This document shows positions 53,730 to 63,309 of a DNA stretch of 64,000 bases, piece by piece. Position numbers and translations under genes: made by a program. The first letter of the stretch is position 1; the number at the start of each line of letters is the position of its first letter. Source of the stretch: Runella rosea (lineage in GTDB: Bacteria > Bacteroidota > Bacteroidia > Cytophagales > Spirosomataceae); NCBI RefSeq assembly GCF_003325355.1, contig NZ_CP030850.1:6647001-6711000 (forward strand), given 5' to 3'. A model generated the notes under the pieces. That model made no database searches. It saw nothing but the letters and a program-made list of their open reading frames with translations, and was not told the origin of the DNA.

Positions 53730-54173
53730 ATGAAATTAGCTATTCTGGAACGTTTAAAAGCGCATTTGGACGCTCGAATGCAGGCTGCATTGGATGCCAT
53801 GCAATCTGCGCAAAGTTCGGCCAATGAAGAAACCAAAAGCAGCGCGGGAGATAAGTATGAAACCGCCCGGGCCATGGCCCAGAATGAACGTGACCGCCAT
53901 GCCCAGTTGTACGACCAGATTCGTCAGGAACGAGCCGTGCTGGACCGCATCGACCCGTTGTTTCAGTTTCAGCGCGTAGGATTGGGCACGTTGGTCAAAA
54001 CCACAGCAGGTTATTTTTTCGTGGCCGTGAGCGTGGGGCTGCTAGATATGGCGGGAACAAAAGTAATCGCGGTGTCGCCGCAATCGCCGCTTGGCGCTTC
54101 GCTGATGGGAAAACAGCAAGGAGACAGCTTCCTGTTTCAGCAAAAGAAATGTCTAATTGAGGAGCTAGGGTAG
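53730..54173 (+). CDS. GreA/GreB-like protein with C-terminal FKBP-type domain
   Basis: 147 residues. The N-terminal ~75 residues are a helical hairpin (DARMQAALDAMQSAQSSANE, then ETKSSAGDKYETARAMAQNE); the C-terminal half matches the GreA/GreB FKBP-like domain (VAVSVGLLDMAGTKVIAVSP then QSPLGASLMGKQQGDSFLF). Coiled-coil tip acidic residues needed for transcript cleavage are not clear, so it may bind RNA polymerase without cleavage. Widespread in Bacteroidota and often misnamed 3-oxoacyl-ACP synthase. Confidence 0.8.
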   Translation: MKLAILERLKAHLDARMQAALDAMQSAQSSANEETKSSAGDKYETARAMAQNERDRHAQLYDQIRQERAVLDRIDPLFQFQRVGLGTLVKTTAGYFFVAVSVGLLDMAGTKVIAVSPQSPLGASLMGKQQGDSFLFQQKKCLIEELG

Positions 54174-54216
54174 TGGTTTATTTGTCTATCTTTGGTTTAG
54201 AAAAACAGGAATTGAC

Positions 54217-54846
54217 ATGGTAGCAGTCTCCACCAAACGCAAACGCATTCGGACCAAATTTGCCAAGCATGAAATCCCAAAATCGTTGATTTATGAAGAA
54301 TACGACGGAAAACCCATGTACTATCGGGGCTATAAAGATGTATTAAATCAACTGAAAACGAAGGAAGAAATTATGGGCGAAAGCGATACGCAGGCGATTA
54401 TTATTGGCGTTTTGATGAATTTTTTGTTCGATACTATCGACAGAAACAAATATTTTATTGTAACAAACGAGGTAGGGTTTCACCTTAAAAAACGCAGCAA
54501 TATTTCTTCTGATATTGTGATTTATGAAAAGGCAGCCTTGCAAAATCATACCTTTAAAAATAAATATTTCGAAATTCCGCCCTTAGCGGTCATAGAAGTG
54601 GATATACAGGCCGATACGACTGATTTCGGGATTTCGGAAATGGATTATTACGGCATTAAAACCAAAAAATTGTTGGATTTCGGCGTTCGGGAAGTGATTT
54701 GGTTTTTTTCAGGAACAAAACAACAGTTTGTGTCTCGGGCAGGGCAAGATGGTATTATTTCGACTTGGGAAAGAAATGTTACTTTGCTTGGTGAATATCA
54801 ATTCTCGCTTGAACAACTGCTTCAAAAAGAAGGCTTTAAGTTGTGA
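54217..54846 (+). CDS. Uma2-family (DUF820) putative endonuclease
   Basis: 209 residues. PD-(D/E)xK-like core visible in NISSDIVIYEKAALQ and IPPLAVIEVDIQADTTDFGI followed by SEMDYYGIKTKKLLDFGVRE, where the usual catalytic Lys is replaced or shifted. The 'Y...G' N-terminal part (EEYDGKPMYYRGYKDVLNQL) fits the Uma2 pattern. Probably a nuclease-fold protein of unknown role. Its stop codon overlaps the next start (GTGA). Confidence 0.85.
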   Translation: MVAVSTKRKRIRTKFAKHEIPKSLIYEEYDGKPMYYRGYKDVLNQLKTKEEIMGESDTQAIIIGVLMNFLFDTIDRNKYFIVTNEVGFHLKKRSNISSDIVIYEKAALQNHTFKNKYFEIPPLAVIEVDIQADTTDFGISEMDYYGIKTKKLLDFGVREVIWFFSGTKQQFVSRAGQDGIISTWERNVTLLGEYQFSLEQLLQKEGFKL

Positions 54847-56357
54847 AAAAGCTAAATTTATACGTAGGTTTTTTTGTCTTCTTTCTTTGTTGCCTCTTTT
54901 TTCGTTTTCCTTCCTTCGGGCAAAGCAATCCGTACCAAATTACGCCCACGCTTCAAGAGGCTTATGCTGATGTGTTTAAGTTGAAAGTCACTTCGGCAAG
55001 GGCGCTGTTGCAAAAAGAGAAAAATACGGGTCCGCAAAAAGCCTTTGCTGTATATGTGGAGGATTACGCAGACATGGTCACGTTGTTGGTCAGCGATGAG
55101 AAACGTTTGTTCGAACAATTGGCCTCTAATGAAGATACGCGATTGGAGTTTTTGGACGATTTGTCCACAGAGTCACCCTATCAGCGATTATATCAGGCCG
55201 AAATTCGTCTACATTGGGCGTTTATTAAACTGAAGTTTGGGAAGGAAGTCAGTGCCTGTTGGGATATAATCAAGGCGTATCGGCTGTTGGAAGAAAATGC
55301 CAAAAAATATCCCGATTTTATTTCGACCTACAAGTCGTTGGGGATGCTTCATGTATTGATTGGCTCGGCTCCGCAAAACTTTCAGTGGGTCACCAAACTG
55401 CTAGGCTTGCGCGGCAATATTCCGCAGGGAATGCGTGAAATCAAGACCATTATTCAAAAAGATAAATTGTTTGGCCCCGAAGCAAGACTGGTTGAGTTAC
55501 TGTTGCACGCATATATTCTCACTTACGCTGAGTCGCAAAACACGGCACTTCTGGAGTTTGTCAGTGGAGAAAAGGATAATTTACTGCTCCATTTTTTTGG
55601 AACGACAATCTCAATGAAAGACGGACGGGGAGAGCAGGCGCTGAAATTACTCAATCAGCGGCCCGTTGGCAGTGAGTACCTTGCGTTTCCTTTTTTGGAC
55701 TACCTGAAAGGCGAAATTTTACTTCAAAAAGGTCAATATGACGAAGCACGTACGCACTTAAAACGATTTTTGGCGCAGTATAAAGGTCAAAATTACCTGA
55801 AAGATACGCACATGAAATTGTTTCTGAGTCATTGGTTGGATGGCGAAGAAGCCCATGCCATGCCGTATCTGGTGCGAGTACAGGCCGTGGGAACGAGTTA
55901 CGTGGAAGCCGATAAATTTGCGGAAAAATTCGCCAAAAGCTTCCGAAAAAAAGAAGTTTCGGGACAACAGAAAGCCTTAATGAAAGCCCGTTTGGCGTTT
56001 GATGGTGGATATTTACAAGAAGCAGCTCTTGCTTTAAAATCATATCAAGAGCCTTTTTTTACGAACTTATACGATAAAGCCGAATTTCATTACCGTTGGG
56101 GGCGGATTCTTCAACGCCAAAATCGTCCTGACTCTTCTATTGTGCATTATGAACGCGCCATTGCGCTCAGTCAGGCGCAGAGTTTGTATTTTGGTGCGAC
56201 GTCGGCCTTGCAATTGGGTTACATGTATCAGGCAAAAGGTAACAATGCCAAGGCTGTTTATCACTTCAAACAGGCGCTCACGTATCCGAAGCATGAATAC
56301 AAAAACAGCGTGGACAATAAAGCCCGCGCTGCTTTGACTCTGATGGGAGTGGAGTAA
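54843..56357 (+). CDS. Secreted TPR-repeat protein
   Basis: 504 residues. Starts with GTG at 54843, overlapping the Uma2 stop by four bases, so translation is coupled. Signal peptide (YVGFFVFFLCCLFFRFPSFG), then helical repeats; clear TPR units appear in FHYRWGRILQRQNRPDSSIV, ALQLGYMYQAKGNNAKAVYH and FLDYLKGEILLQKGQYDEAR. Resembles the Bacteroidota tetratricopeptide proteins of unknown function. Convergent with folE (8-bp gap). Confidence 0.85.
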   Translation: MKKLNLYVGFFVFFLCCLFFRFPSFGQSNPYQITPTLQEAYADVFKLKVTSARALLQKEKNTGPQKAFAVYVEDYADMVTLLVSDEKRLFEQLASNEDTRLEFLDDLSTESPYQRLYQAEIRLHWAFIKLKFGKEVSACWDIIKAYRLLEENAKKYPDFISTYKSLGMLHVLIGSAPQNFQWVTKLLGLRGNIPQGMREIKTIIQKDKLFGPEARLVELLLHAYILTYAESQNTALLEFVSGEKDNLLLHFFGTTISMKDGRGEQALKLLNQRPVGSEYLAFPFLDYLKGEILLQKGQYDEARTHLKRFLAQYKGQNYLKDTHMKLFLSHWLDGEEAHAMPYLVRVQAVGTSYVEADKFAEKFAKSFRKKEVSGQQKALMKARLAFDGGYLQEAALALKSYQEPFFTNLYDKAEFHYRWGRILQRQNRPDSSIVHYERAIALSQAQSLYFGATSALQLGYMYQAKGNNAKAVYHFKQALTYPKHEYKNSVDNKARAALTLMGVE

Positions 56358-56365
56358 CTTTGAGA

Positions 56366-57061
56366 TTATAAATACTTCAAAAACTCATTTTTGGTGGCAT
56401 CTTCTTTAAACTTACCGCCGTAAAAAGAGGTGATTGTGGTGCTTGTATCATCCTGTATGCCGCGCGAAGCTACGCACAAGTGCTTGGCATCCATTACCAC
56501 GGCCACATCTTCGGTTTGGAGAATTTGTTGCAATTCCTTGCCGATTTGAACCGTCAAACGCTCCTGTACCTGAGGGCGTTTAGCAAAATACTGAACAATA
56601 CGGTTCAGTTTTGAAAGTCCAATCACTTTTCCGCTTGAAATATAGGCAACGTGCGCTTTGCCAAAAATGGGTACAAAATGGTGCTCGCAGTTGGAGTAAA
56701 AACTGATGTCTTTCTCCACAAGCATTTCATTGTAATTGTATTTATTTTCAAAAAGGGTGGCTTTGGGCTTATTTTTAGGGTTAAGGCCGCTAAAAATCTC
56801 TTTTACGTACATTTTAGCCACCCGATGAGGTGTTCCTTTCAGGCTGTCATCGGTTAGGTCAAGACCCAACGTCTCCATGATTTCTTTAAAATGCAGCTCA
56901 ATTTTTGCTACTTTTTCAACATCGCTCAGCTCAAAAGCATCTTCGCGCATGGGGGTATCGTAGGCACTTAGGCTGTGGTCGTCGCCCCATTCGTCAATGT
57001 TTAAATCAACGAAATCGGCAGCCTCACGCGGGGTATTCCACAAAGTTTCGTTCGGTTTCAT
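56366..57061 (-). CDS. folE: GTP cyclohydrolase I
   Basis: Converts GTP to 7,8-dihydroneopterin triphosphate, entry to folate and, with QueD, to queuosine. 231 residues: zinc/active-site SNCEHHFVPIFGKAHVAYI (Cys, two His), KVIGLSKLNRIVQYFAKRPQ then VQERLT, and the second zinc Cys in KHLCVASRGIQD. An N-terminal extension of ~35 residues is longer than in E. coli. The start at 57061 overlaps the end of queD by 38 bp; a later ATG (56950) would remove the overlap, so the start is uncertain. Confidence 0.96.
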   Translation of the reverse strand: MKPNETLWNTPREAADFVDLNIDEWGDDHSLSAYDTPMREDAFELSDVEKVAKIELHFKEIMETLGLDLTDDSLKGTPHRVAKMYVKEIFSGLNPKNKPKATLFENKYNYNEMLVEKDISFYSNCEHHFVPIFGKAHVAYISSGKVIGLSKLNRIVQYFAKRPQVQERLTVQIGKELQQILQTEDVAVVMDAKHLCVASRGIQDDTSTTITSFYGGKFKEDATKNEFLKYL

Positions 57062-57440
57062 ATAGTCTTATTTTCAAATCAAAAGTGGATTGTAAATGCC
57101 CACGCAGGATGTTGTAAATCACAATTGCAATGTTCTCGGCACTGGGATTCAGGTTTTTAAACTCTTCCGTGTCAAGATTTAGATTCTTGTGGTCGAACTT
57201 TTGCAGAACATTGTGCTCTATCAAATCGTTCAGCCATTTCAAATCCACAACGTAGCCGGTATTCGGGTCTACCTCCCCCGTCACCCGGACAATCAGTTCA
57301 TAATTATGACCGTGGTAGTTCGGTAAATTGCATTTTCCAAAAATGCGTGCGTTTTCCTCATCCGACCAAGCCGGGTTGTTGAGTCTATGCGCAGCATTGA
57401 AGTGGGTCTTTCGGAAGACCGCCACCCGTTGATTGCTCAT
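57024..57440 (-). CDS. queD: 6-carboxy-tetrahydropterin synthase / PTPS-like
   Basis: 138 residues. Zinc histidines in FRKTHFNAAHRLNN and YHGHNYELIVRVTG, catalytic Cys in IFGKCNLPNYHGHN, Glu in the C-terminal IRLYETERNFVEY. The motif CNLPNYHGHN fits the QueD/PTPS-III class of queuosine synthesis; with folE it makes 6-carboxy-5,6,7,8-tetrahydropterin. Overlaps folE and is read first. The 236 bp upstream (57441-57676) show no preQ1-like element that I can recognise and no credible gene. Confidence 0.92.
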   Translation of the reverse strand: MSNQRVAVFRKTHFNAAHRLNNPAWSDEENARIFGKCNLPNYHGHNYELIVRVTGEVDPNTGYVVDLKWLNDLIEHNVLQKFDHKNLNLDTEEFKNLNPSAENIAIVIYNILRGHLQSTFDLKIRLYETERNFVEYPA

Positions 57441-57676
57441 TCCAATATGTTAATAAGTTGTAGCGTTGTATGTACGAGCGCGCCGAGGAGTCGTCAGAAA
57501 GTTTGTCTGCAACACCCTCTCGACCGTTGGGCGTGGTACCAAAGCCCTTGGGTAAGTATCGTTTTCAACTGCATTATAAACGGCGTTCTTCCGAAAATAG
57601 TTTTAAAATAGTTGCACTTTCAGAAGAAAAGACGTGATAATCAGAACGTTTATTCAAAAAAATAATCGACAAGACT

Positions 57677-58168
57677 CTATTTGTTCTTGAGAAAAGCAGG
57701 GAATAAAAAGGCGTAAATTAAGCAGAAAATAAGTTGAACGGCGGTAGTAATACCCAAATAGACAGGCAATTGCAGAAAATCATCCATCATACGGGTGGCG
57801 TTTTCAAAGTTTTCTTCCGAGGTGGCAGTCAGCGTGAGCCATTCCCGGCCACGAATGATGAGGTCATTAAAATAATCAGGATTAACAAATAAAAAATAAA
57901 CCCATTTTACTAATCCAAAAGCGAGTAGCCAGTAGATACTTAGTGTGAGTAGCGACTTGACATTTGTTTTATAGACTACCTTTGTAGTTTGTTGACGCGT
58001 GCTGCGAAGAAAGGCAATGTAAAACACCCCAATCAGGATTAACCAAAGCAAACTTGTGAAGGGAAGCCAGTCCACAATTGTATTTTGATAACCGAGTAAT
58101 TTTTCTCCAACCAACCAAATAAGACTAAAAACAACGATGTAAATGGCGAATTTGAGGGTATTGTTCAT
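57677..58168 (-). CDS. DUF4199-like small membrane protein
   Basis: About 163 residues with four predicted helices (FAIYIVVFSLIWLVGEKLLG, FTSLLWLILIGVFYIAFLRS, LLTLSIYWLLAFGLVKWVYF, LGITTAVQLIFCLIYAFLFP) and a short Glu/Asp-rich loop. The layout matches DUF4199-type proteins of Bacteroidota. Start at 58168 (MNNTLKFAI) preferred. No function known. Confidence 0.7.
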   Translation of the reverse strand: MNNTLKFAIYIVVFSLIWLVGEKLLGYQNTIVDWLPFTSLLWLILIGVFYIAFLRSTRQQTTKVVYKTNVKSLLTLSIYWLLAFGLVKWVYFLFVNPDYFNDLIIRGREWLTLTATSEENFENATRMMDDFLQLPVYLGITTAVQLIFCLIYAFLFPAFLKNK

Positions 58169-58263
58169 TCCAAAAAGTGTCATAGGTTTAAAAAAGTAGG
58201 CAAACTTAGGTATTTTCTCTTATTTTTCCCTGCCGACTCCTCCTTGATGAGAACGAATTATAC

Positions 58264-58271
58264 TACTTTTG
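58264..58271 (+). promoter_or_regulatory. glnS promoter -7 element TACTTTTG
   Basis: TAnnTTTG match with TTG at 58244-58246 as a possible -33. It overlaps a spurious TTG start at 58269, which supports the downstream ATG at 58299. Confidence 0.5.
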
Positions 58272-58298
58272 CGAATTACCACCAGTCACCAGAGCCAC

Positions 58299-59981
58299 AT
58301 GAGTGAAATCAGCAAAGAACCTACCGAAGAAAAATCACTTAACTTCATCGAGCAAATCATCGAGGAAGACCTCCGTAACGGTAAGCACGGAGGGCGAGTT
58401 TTAACGCGCTTTCCACCCGAGCCCAACGGCTATTTACACATTGGACACGCCAAGTCGATTTGCCTTAATTTTGGCGTTGCTCAAAAATATGGCGGAGGAA
58501 CAAACCTTCGTTTTGACGATACCAATCCCGTGACGGAAGATACCGAATACGTAGATTCCATCAAGAATGATGTGCAATGGTTGGGTTTTCAGTGGGTTAA
58601 CGAGTTTTATGCCTCTGATTATTTCGATTCTTTATACGAGTACGCGTTGTTGCTTATCCGTAAAGGACTAGCGTACGTGGACGAATCTACTTCAGAACAA
58701 ATGGCGACGCAGAAGGGAACGCCCACCGAGGCGGGAACAAATAGCCCTTACCGTGACCGTACACCTGAGGAAAACGAAGCGTTGTTTGTCCGTATGAAAA
58801 ATGGGGAGTTTGCCGAAGGAACCCGCACGCTTCGGGCCAAAATCGACATGGCGGCCTCGAATATGATCATGCGTGATCCCGTGATTTATCGCATCAAATT
58901 TGCGCATCACCACCGCACGGGCGACAAATGGTGCATTTATCCGATGTATGATTTTGCCCACGGGCAATCGGATTCAATCGAGAAAATCACGCATTCCATT
59001 TGTACGCTAGAATTTATTCCTCACCGCGATTTGTACGACTGGTGCATCGAAAAATTAGAAATATTTCCTTCAAAACAATATGAGTTTGCGCGTCTGAACC
59101 TTACGTATACCGTAATGAGCAAGCGGAAACTCCTCCAATTGGTCAACGAACAACACGTAACGGGCTGGGATGATCCACGAATGCCCACGATTTCGGGCTT
59201 GCGTCGCCGAGGATATACCCCAGAGTCGATTCGTGAGTTTTGCGACCGCATTGGAGTAGCCCGTCGCGATAATCTAATTGATGTGAGTTTGTTGGAATTT
59301 TGTATTCGCGAACATCTCAACAAAGTAGCCGAGCGCCGAATGGTTGTGCTTGACCCGCTCAAGGTGATTATCACCAATTTCCCCGAAGGTCAGGTGGAGA
59401 TTTGCCACAGCGAAAACAATCCTGAAGACCCCAACGGCGGTATACGTGATATTCCTTTCGGAAGGGAGATTTATGTGGAGCGGGATGACTTTATGGAAGT
59501 AGCTCCTAAAAAATACTTCCGTTTGGCTCCTGGGCAGATGGTGCGTCTCAAAAGCGCTTACATCATCAAGTGCGACGACTTTGTCAAAGATGAAGCAGGA
59601 AATGTGACCGAATTGCATTGCTCCTACATTGAAAACAGCAAAAGCGGTAGCGATACCTCGGGCATCAACGTAAAAGGCACACTGCATTGGGTTTCGGTCA
59701 ACGAAGCTTTACCCATCGAGATTCGGGAATACGACCGACTTTTCACAGTGGAAGACCTTTCAACCGCCGAAGGAGATTTTAAAGACCACATTAACCCTAA
59801 TTCGTTGCAGGTGATTACGGGTTATGCCGAACCCGCGCTTAAAGAGGCTGCGATAGGGGATAAGTTTCAATTCATGCGTAAAGGATATTTTTGCCTTGAT
59901 CCAGACAGTACGGCCGACCATTTGGTCTTTAATCGTACGGTTGGGTTGAAAGACACCTGGGGAAAAGTAGCAGCGAAATAG
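58299..59981 (+). CDS. glnS: Glutaminyl-tRNA synthetase
   Basis: Charges tRNA-Gln with glutamine. 560 residues from the ATG at 58299. Class I marks: [20 protein letters not shown] (HIGH at residues 47-50), the substrate loop [20 protein letters not shown], and the KMSKS counterpart [12 protein letters not shown]-terminal anticodon-binding beta-barrels (~340-555). Distinguished from GluRS by the catalytic-domain insertions and the two-barrel C-terminal half. Having GlnRS means that the indirect GatCAB route to Gln-tRNA is not needed. Confidence 0.97.
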   Translation: MSEISKEPTEEKSLNFIEQIIEEDLRNGKHGGRVLTRFPPEPNGYLHIGHAKSICLNFGVAQKYGGGTNLRFDDTNPVTEDTEYVDSIKNDVQWLGFQWVNEFYASDYFDSLYEYALLLIRKGLAYVDESTSEQMATQKGTPTEAGTNSPYRDRTPEENEALFVRMKNGEFAEGTRTLRAKIDMAASNMIMRDPVIYRIKFAHHHRTGDKWCIYPMYDFAHGQSDSIEKITHSICTLEFIPHRDLYDWCIEKLEIFPSKQYEFARLNLTYTVMSKRKLLQLVNEQHVTGWDDPRMPTISGLRRRGYTPESIREFCDRIGVARRDNLIDVSLLEFCIREHLNKVAERRMVVLDPLKVIITNFPEGQVEICHSENNPEDPNGGIRDIPFGREIYVERDDFMEVAPKKYFRLAPGQMVRLKSAYIIKCDDFVKDEAGNVTELHCSYIENSKSGSDTSGINVKGTLHWVSVNEALPIEIREYDRLFTVEDLSTAEGDFKDHINPNSLQVITGYAEPALKEAAIGDKFQFMRKGYFCLDPDSTADHLVFNRTVGLKDTWGKVAAK

Positions 59982-60004
59982 AGATAAATATTGTCATTCG
60001 CAAT

Positions 60005-60040
60005 GTCGGCAGCGCTTTGAGCGCTGCCGACGTTTTTTTT
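60005..60040 (+). terminator. glnS terminator
   Basis: 12-bp perfect stem gtcggcagcgct/agcgctgccgac, 3-nt loop, followed by eight T. The T-run touches the stop codon of the convergent gene. Confidence 0.9.
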
Positions 60041-61040
60041 AGAGCAAAGTTTTATAAAAAACGTATTTATCGCAGTTTTTTGCGCCCAAATTCTCCTTAA
60101 ATCGCTTCAAACTGGGTTTTAGCTCGCCCGCTTCATTGACAGAAATTCCCAAATCCAACAGGGAGATTCCTTTTTGTTGGCATTCACCATACAGTCCTTT
60201 ATTGAGCAACACGGCGGGACTGAATCTACGATACGTCAGGTTGTCGGCGGGGCAGAAATTGTACAAAACAGACTCCCCCACGCGCACCGTGACCGAAAGC
60301 GAGGCCAATATTTCGCCGTCTTTGACGCAAAACACACGGAAATGTTGGGAAAAGACAGTGAGCCACATTTGTAGTTGTTCAAAACTGAACGAAAGTGAAT
60401 ACCCCAATAATTGACGGTTGTGCTGTATGAATGTGTAGACCTCATGCGCTGGTGGATTGAGCCATTCCTCAAAACGAAACCCCGCCCGCAGGCATTTACG
60501 TAAGCGGCGGCGCTCAGAAGCGTGGAGCCCTTCGTCAAAGTTGATTTGGGTGACTGGAATGAACTGATTTTCCATGCTCTGCGTCAGTTCAAAACCGCGC
60601 CTTAAAAGCCCCCTTCGTACAAAAGTACTGCGTGAGGGATTATAACCCGTAGGATAATGCTTGATACGCAGACTGTTGATTCCCAGCTCTTTGGCAAAAC
60701 CTTCAATCCCCGTTAGCCACTCCGCAAATTCGGAATGGCTGATGCGCTCTGCAATCTCAAACGACCCAAATGAGGCTTGCGATGGGCTGATTCCTGCTTG
60801 CTGTTGAATGAATAAATGAAAAATCCCGAAGGCTTCGGTTTGGGTGGCCGTATCGGTCAAGATAAACGTGTAGACCTCTGAAGCCGTTTGGTATTTTACG
60901 TGCAAAGGAGTATTGAACAGCCACAACGGCCACCGAATGTTGAAACGGTGTAAAATGTCGGGATTGTTCTGTACCACCAACGCAGTATAATTGCGCAGCA
61001 GAGAAGGCGTCACCGTATGTTGAGGCATTGAAAATTGCAT
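60039..61040 (-). CDS. FemAB/GNAT-like acyl- or aminoacyltransferase-fold protein
   Basis: 333 residues with two GNAT-like halves, as in FemAB proteins: N-terminal FGIFHLFIQQQAGISPSQAS and C-terminal FRVFCVKDGEILASLSVTVR, YNFCPADNLTYRRFSPAVLL, LDLGISVNEAGELKPSLKRF followed by KENLGAK. The last pattern (G....KPSLKRFKENLG) is typical of FemAB-like proteins in Bacteroidota that may transfer amino acids or lipids, but no activity is known. Standalone gene. Confidence 0.72.
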   Translation of the reverse strand: MQFSMPQHTVTPSLLRNYTALVVQNNPDILHRFNIRWPLWLFNTPLHVKYQTASEVYTFILTDTATQTEAFGIFHLFIQQQAGISPSQASFGSFEIAERISHSEFAEWLTGIEGFAKELGINSLRIKHYPTGYNPSRSTFVRRGLLRRGFELTQSMENQFIPVTQINFDEGLHASERRRLRKCLRAGFRFEEWLNPPAHEVYTFIQHNRQLLGYSLSFSFEQLQMWLTVFSQHFRVFCVKDGEILASLSVTVRVGESVLYNFCPADNLTYRRFSPAVLLNKGLYGECQQKGISLLDLGISVNEAGELKPSLKRFKENLGAKNCDKYVFYKTLL

Positions 61041-61291
61041 TCGAGGCTTGCTTAATCGACAAAGATATAAAATCTCAGCTAGTCTTATTTGGGCTTTCTG
61101 ATTTCATTGAATTGTTTTAACGAAAGGCGATAAACAGAATTGCTTTATTTGATGCCAAAGTCTTTATTATTTGGTTTAAAGACGGTTTTTAACGTTTAAT
61201 GTTCGTGCTTTTTGGGTCGTAATTATGCATTTTTAGAAAGAATAGCTTTGATTCCGCTTGAACTAGTCGGGCAAGGAGGCAAAAAATACAC

Positions 61292-61299
61292 TAACTTTG
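61292..61299 (+). promoter_or_regulatory. TAACTTTG -7 element just before the ABC-F start
   Basis: Exact TAnnTTTG ending only 4 nt before the ATG at 61304. If used, transcription would begin at or within the start codon (a leaderless mRNA or a slightly later ATG). Confidence 0.4.
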
Positions 61300-61303
61300 C
61301 GGC

Positions 61304-63244
61304 ATGATTTCAATAACTAACTTATCGTATTACCTCGGCGACCGAGCGTTATATGAAAACGCTTCGCTCCACATCAAGCCCAAAGATAAAATTGGCCTTA
61401 TTGGTTTGAACGGAACGGGCAAGTCTACTTTATTGCATTTAATTGTGGGTAATTATCAACCCGATGCTGGACATATTTCAAAATCAGGCGGTTGTACAAT
61501 CGGGTTTTTGAATCAGGATTTGCTTTCGTACCAAAGTGACGATTCTATTTTGTCGGTGGCAATGCAGGCTTTTGAGCGCGCAAACGAACTCCAACGGCAG
61601 ATGGATGCGGTCATTCACGAAATGGAGGTTAATTACCAAGACAAATTGGTGGACCGGCTCGCCCGCATTCAGGAAGAATTTGAAGCTTTGGACGGATATT
61701 CTATACAATCAAAAGCGGAAGAGATTTTGGAAGGTCTCGGTTTTTCTACGGCCGATTTGCAAAAACCATTGCGGCTGTTTTCTGGAGGGTGGCGTATGCG
61801 GGTGATGCTTGCAAAACTGTTGCTCCAAAAGCCTTCGCTTCTCATGCTCGATGAGCCTACCAACCACTTGGACTTACCATCGATTCAGTGGGTAGAAAAA
61901 TACGTTCAGAGTTATGAAAATGCCGTCATTGTGGTTTCGCACGACCGTGAGTTTTTGGATAATGTCTGCGATACAATGGTGGAAGTGAGCAACCAAAAGT
62001 TGAATTATTACGGCGGTAATTATTCGTTCTACATCGAAGAAAAAGCCCTTCGTAACGAAATTCAAAAAGGCGCTTATGAGAACCAACAGGCCAAAATTCG
62101 CCAAACGGAGCGTTTTATTGAGCGTTTTAAGGCCAAAGCAACCAAGGCCAAACAAGCCCAAAGTCGCGCCAAAATGTTGGATAGAATGGACCGAGTAGAG
62201 GCGGTGGTCGATGAAAATGCAAAAGTGCATTTTCGATTCCAGTTTACCACCCAGCCTGGGCGCCATGTGCTGCAACTCGAAAACGTGTCGAAAGCCTACG
62301 GAGATAAAGAAATCCTCAAAAATACCAGTATTTCGATGGAGCGGGGTGACAAAATCGCCCTCATTGGAGCCAATGGAAAAGGAAAATCGACCCTCCTGAG
62401 GGTCATTGCTGGCACCGAACCCATTGAGGGTGAGCGGCGTTTAGGTCATAACGTACTTTTTACGTTTTATGCTCAGCACCAATTGGAATCACTGAATATT
62501 GAGCATACGATTCTGGAAGAACTTAAATATGCCAACCCAACCAAGAGTGAAACGGAATGTCGGACCATTTTGGGCTGTTTTTTGTTTACGGGAGAGGATG
62601 TTTTCAAAAAAATAAAGGTTCTTTCTGGAGGGGAAAAATCGCGCGTAGCGTTGGCGAAAGTGCTGGTGTCGGAAGCTAATTTCTTGTTGCTCGATGAGCC
62701 TACCAACCACTTAGATATGCAATCGGTCAATATTTTGATTCAGGCGCTGCGCCAGTACGAAGGCTCTTTTGTGGTGGTTTCACACGACAGGTTTTTTGTG
62801 GAAGCTATAGCGAGTAAGATTTGGTACATCGACAATCGCGAAGTGAAAGAATACCCAGGCACGTATCAGGAATACGAATGGTGGCAGGAAGAGCGGGGAG
62901 AAGAAGAAACAGCCAAAGGAAAAGAGGCTGTTATGACGAGCTTGGCATCGATGAACGCCGTAAAAACCGCGCCAGCGGCTACTGCGGCGCCGTCGAAAAA
63001 TGGGAGTTCAAACGGGCAGGCGCTCAAACAGCTTCAAAATAAAGTGAATCAGCTCGAAAAAGAGATTGATGAATTAGAAAAGCGTAAAACGGAAATAGAA
63101 GAGAAATTGGCGGATGAATCGGTTTACAGTAACCCGACCAAGTTGGCCGAACTCAACCGTCAATACGCTGACATCAAGCAAAAAATAAATAAATCTACCG
63201 AGAACTGGGAGCAGGCAGTGCTGGAGGTGGATGCGTTGGGATAG
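61304..63244 (+). CDS. ABC-F family ATPase (ribosome-associated)
   Basis: 646 residues, two ABC domains without membrane parts. First domain: GLNGTGKSTLLH, signature LFSGGWRMRVM, Walker B LLMLDEPTNHLD. The P-site interaction linker (~240-310; RFIERFKAKATKAKQAQSRA then KMLDRMDRV) connects to a second: IGANGKGKSTLLR, VLSGGEKSRVA, LLLDEPTNHLDM. The C-terminal ~80 residues form a coiled coil (QLEKEIDELEKRKTEIEEKL), as in Uup/YdiF-like members. Probably acts on ribosomes during translation; antibiotic resistance is possible but the linker is not of a known resistance type. Confidence 0.95.
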   Translation: MISITNLSYYLGDRALYENASLHIKPKDKIGLIGLNGTGKSTLLHLIVGNYQPDAGHISKSGGCTIGFLNQDLLSYQSDDSILSVAMQAFERANELQRQMDAVIHEMEVNYQDKLVDRLARIQEEFEALDGYSIQSKAEEILEGLGFSTADLQKPLRLFSGGWRMRVMLAKLLLQKPSLLMLDEPTNHLDLPSIQWVEKYVQSYENAVIVVSHDREFLDNVCDTMVEVSNQKLNYYGGNYSFYIEEKALRNEIQKGAYENQQAKIRQTERFIERFKAKATKAKQAQSRAKMLDRMDRVEAVVDENAKVHFRFQFTTQPGRHVLQLENVSKAYGDKEILKNTSISMERGDKIALIGANGKGKSTLLRVIAGTEPIEGERRLGHNVLFTFYAQHQLESLNIEHTILEELKYANPTKSETECRTILGCFLFTGEDVFKKIKVLSGGEKSRVALAKVLVSEANFLLLDEPTNHLDMQSVNILIQALRQYEGSFVVVSHDRFFVEAIASKIWYIDNREVKEYPGTYQEYEWWQEERGEEETAKGKEAVMTSLASMNAVKTAPAATAAPSKNGSSNGQALKQLQNKVNQLEKEIDELEKRKTEIEEKLADESVYSNPTKLAELNRQYADIKQKINKSTENWEQAVLEVDALG

Positions 63245-63263
63245 AAATGCAACGTCTGTGTGT

Positions 63264-63296
63264 AACGTCGGCGAGGTTCAAAACCTCGCCGACGTT
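63264..63296. terminator. Bidirectional terminator
   Basis: 15-bp perfect stem aacgtcggcgaggtt/aacctcgccgacgtt, 3-nt loop, between convergent genes. Its gtcgg.../...ccgac outer stem is also used by the glnS terminator. Confidence 0.8.
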
Positions 63297-63309
63297 TGTG
63301 ACGTTCGGA

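Noticed and set aside
57441-57676. preQ1 riboswitch or small gene before queD
   Set aside because: No preQ1 aptamer motif; a short frame reading GFGTTPNGREGVADKLSDDS has no start codon and no recognised family.
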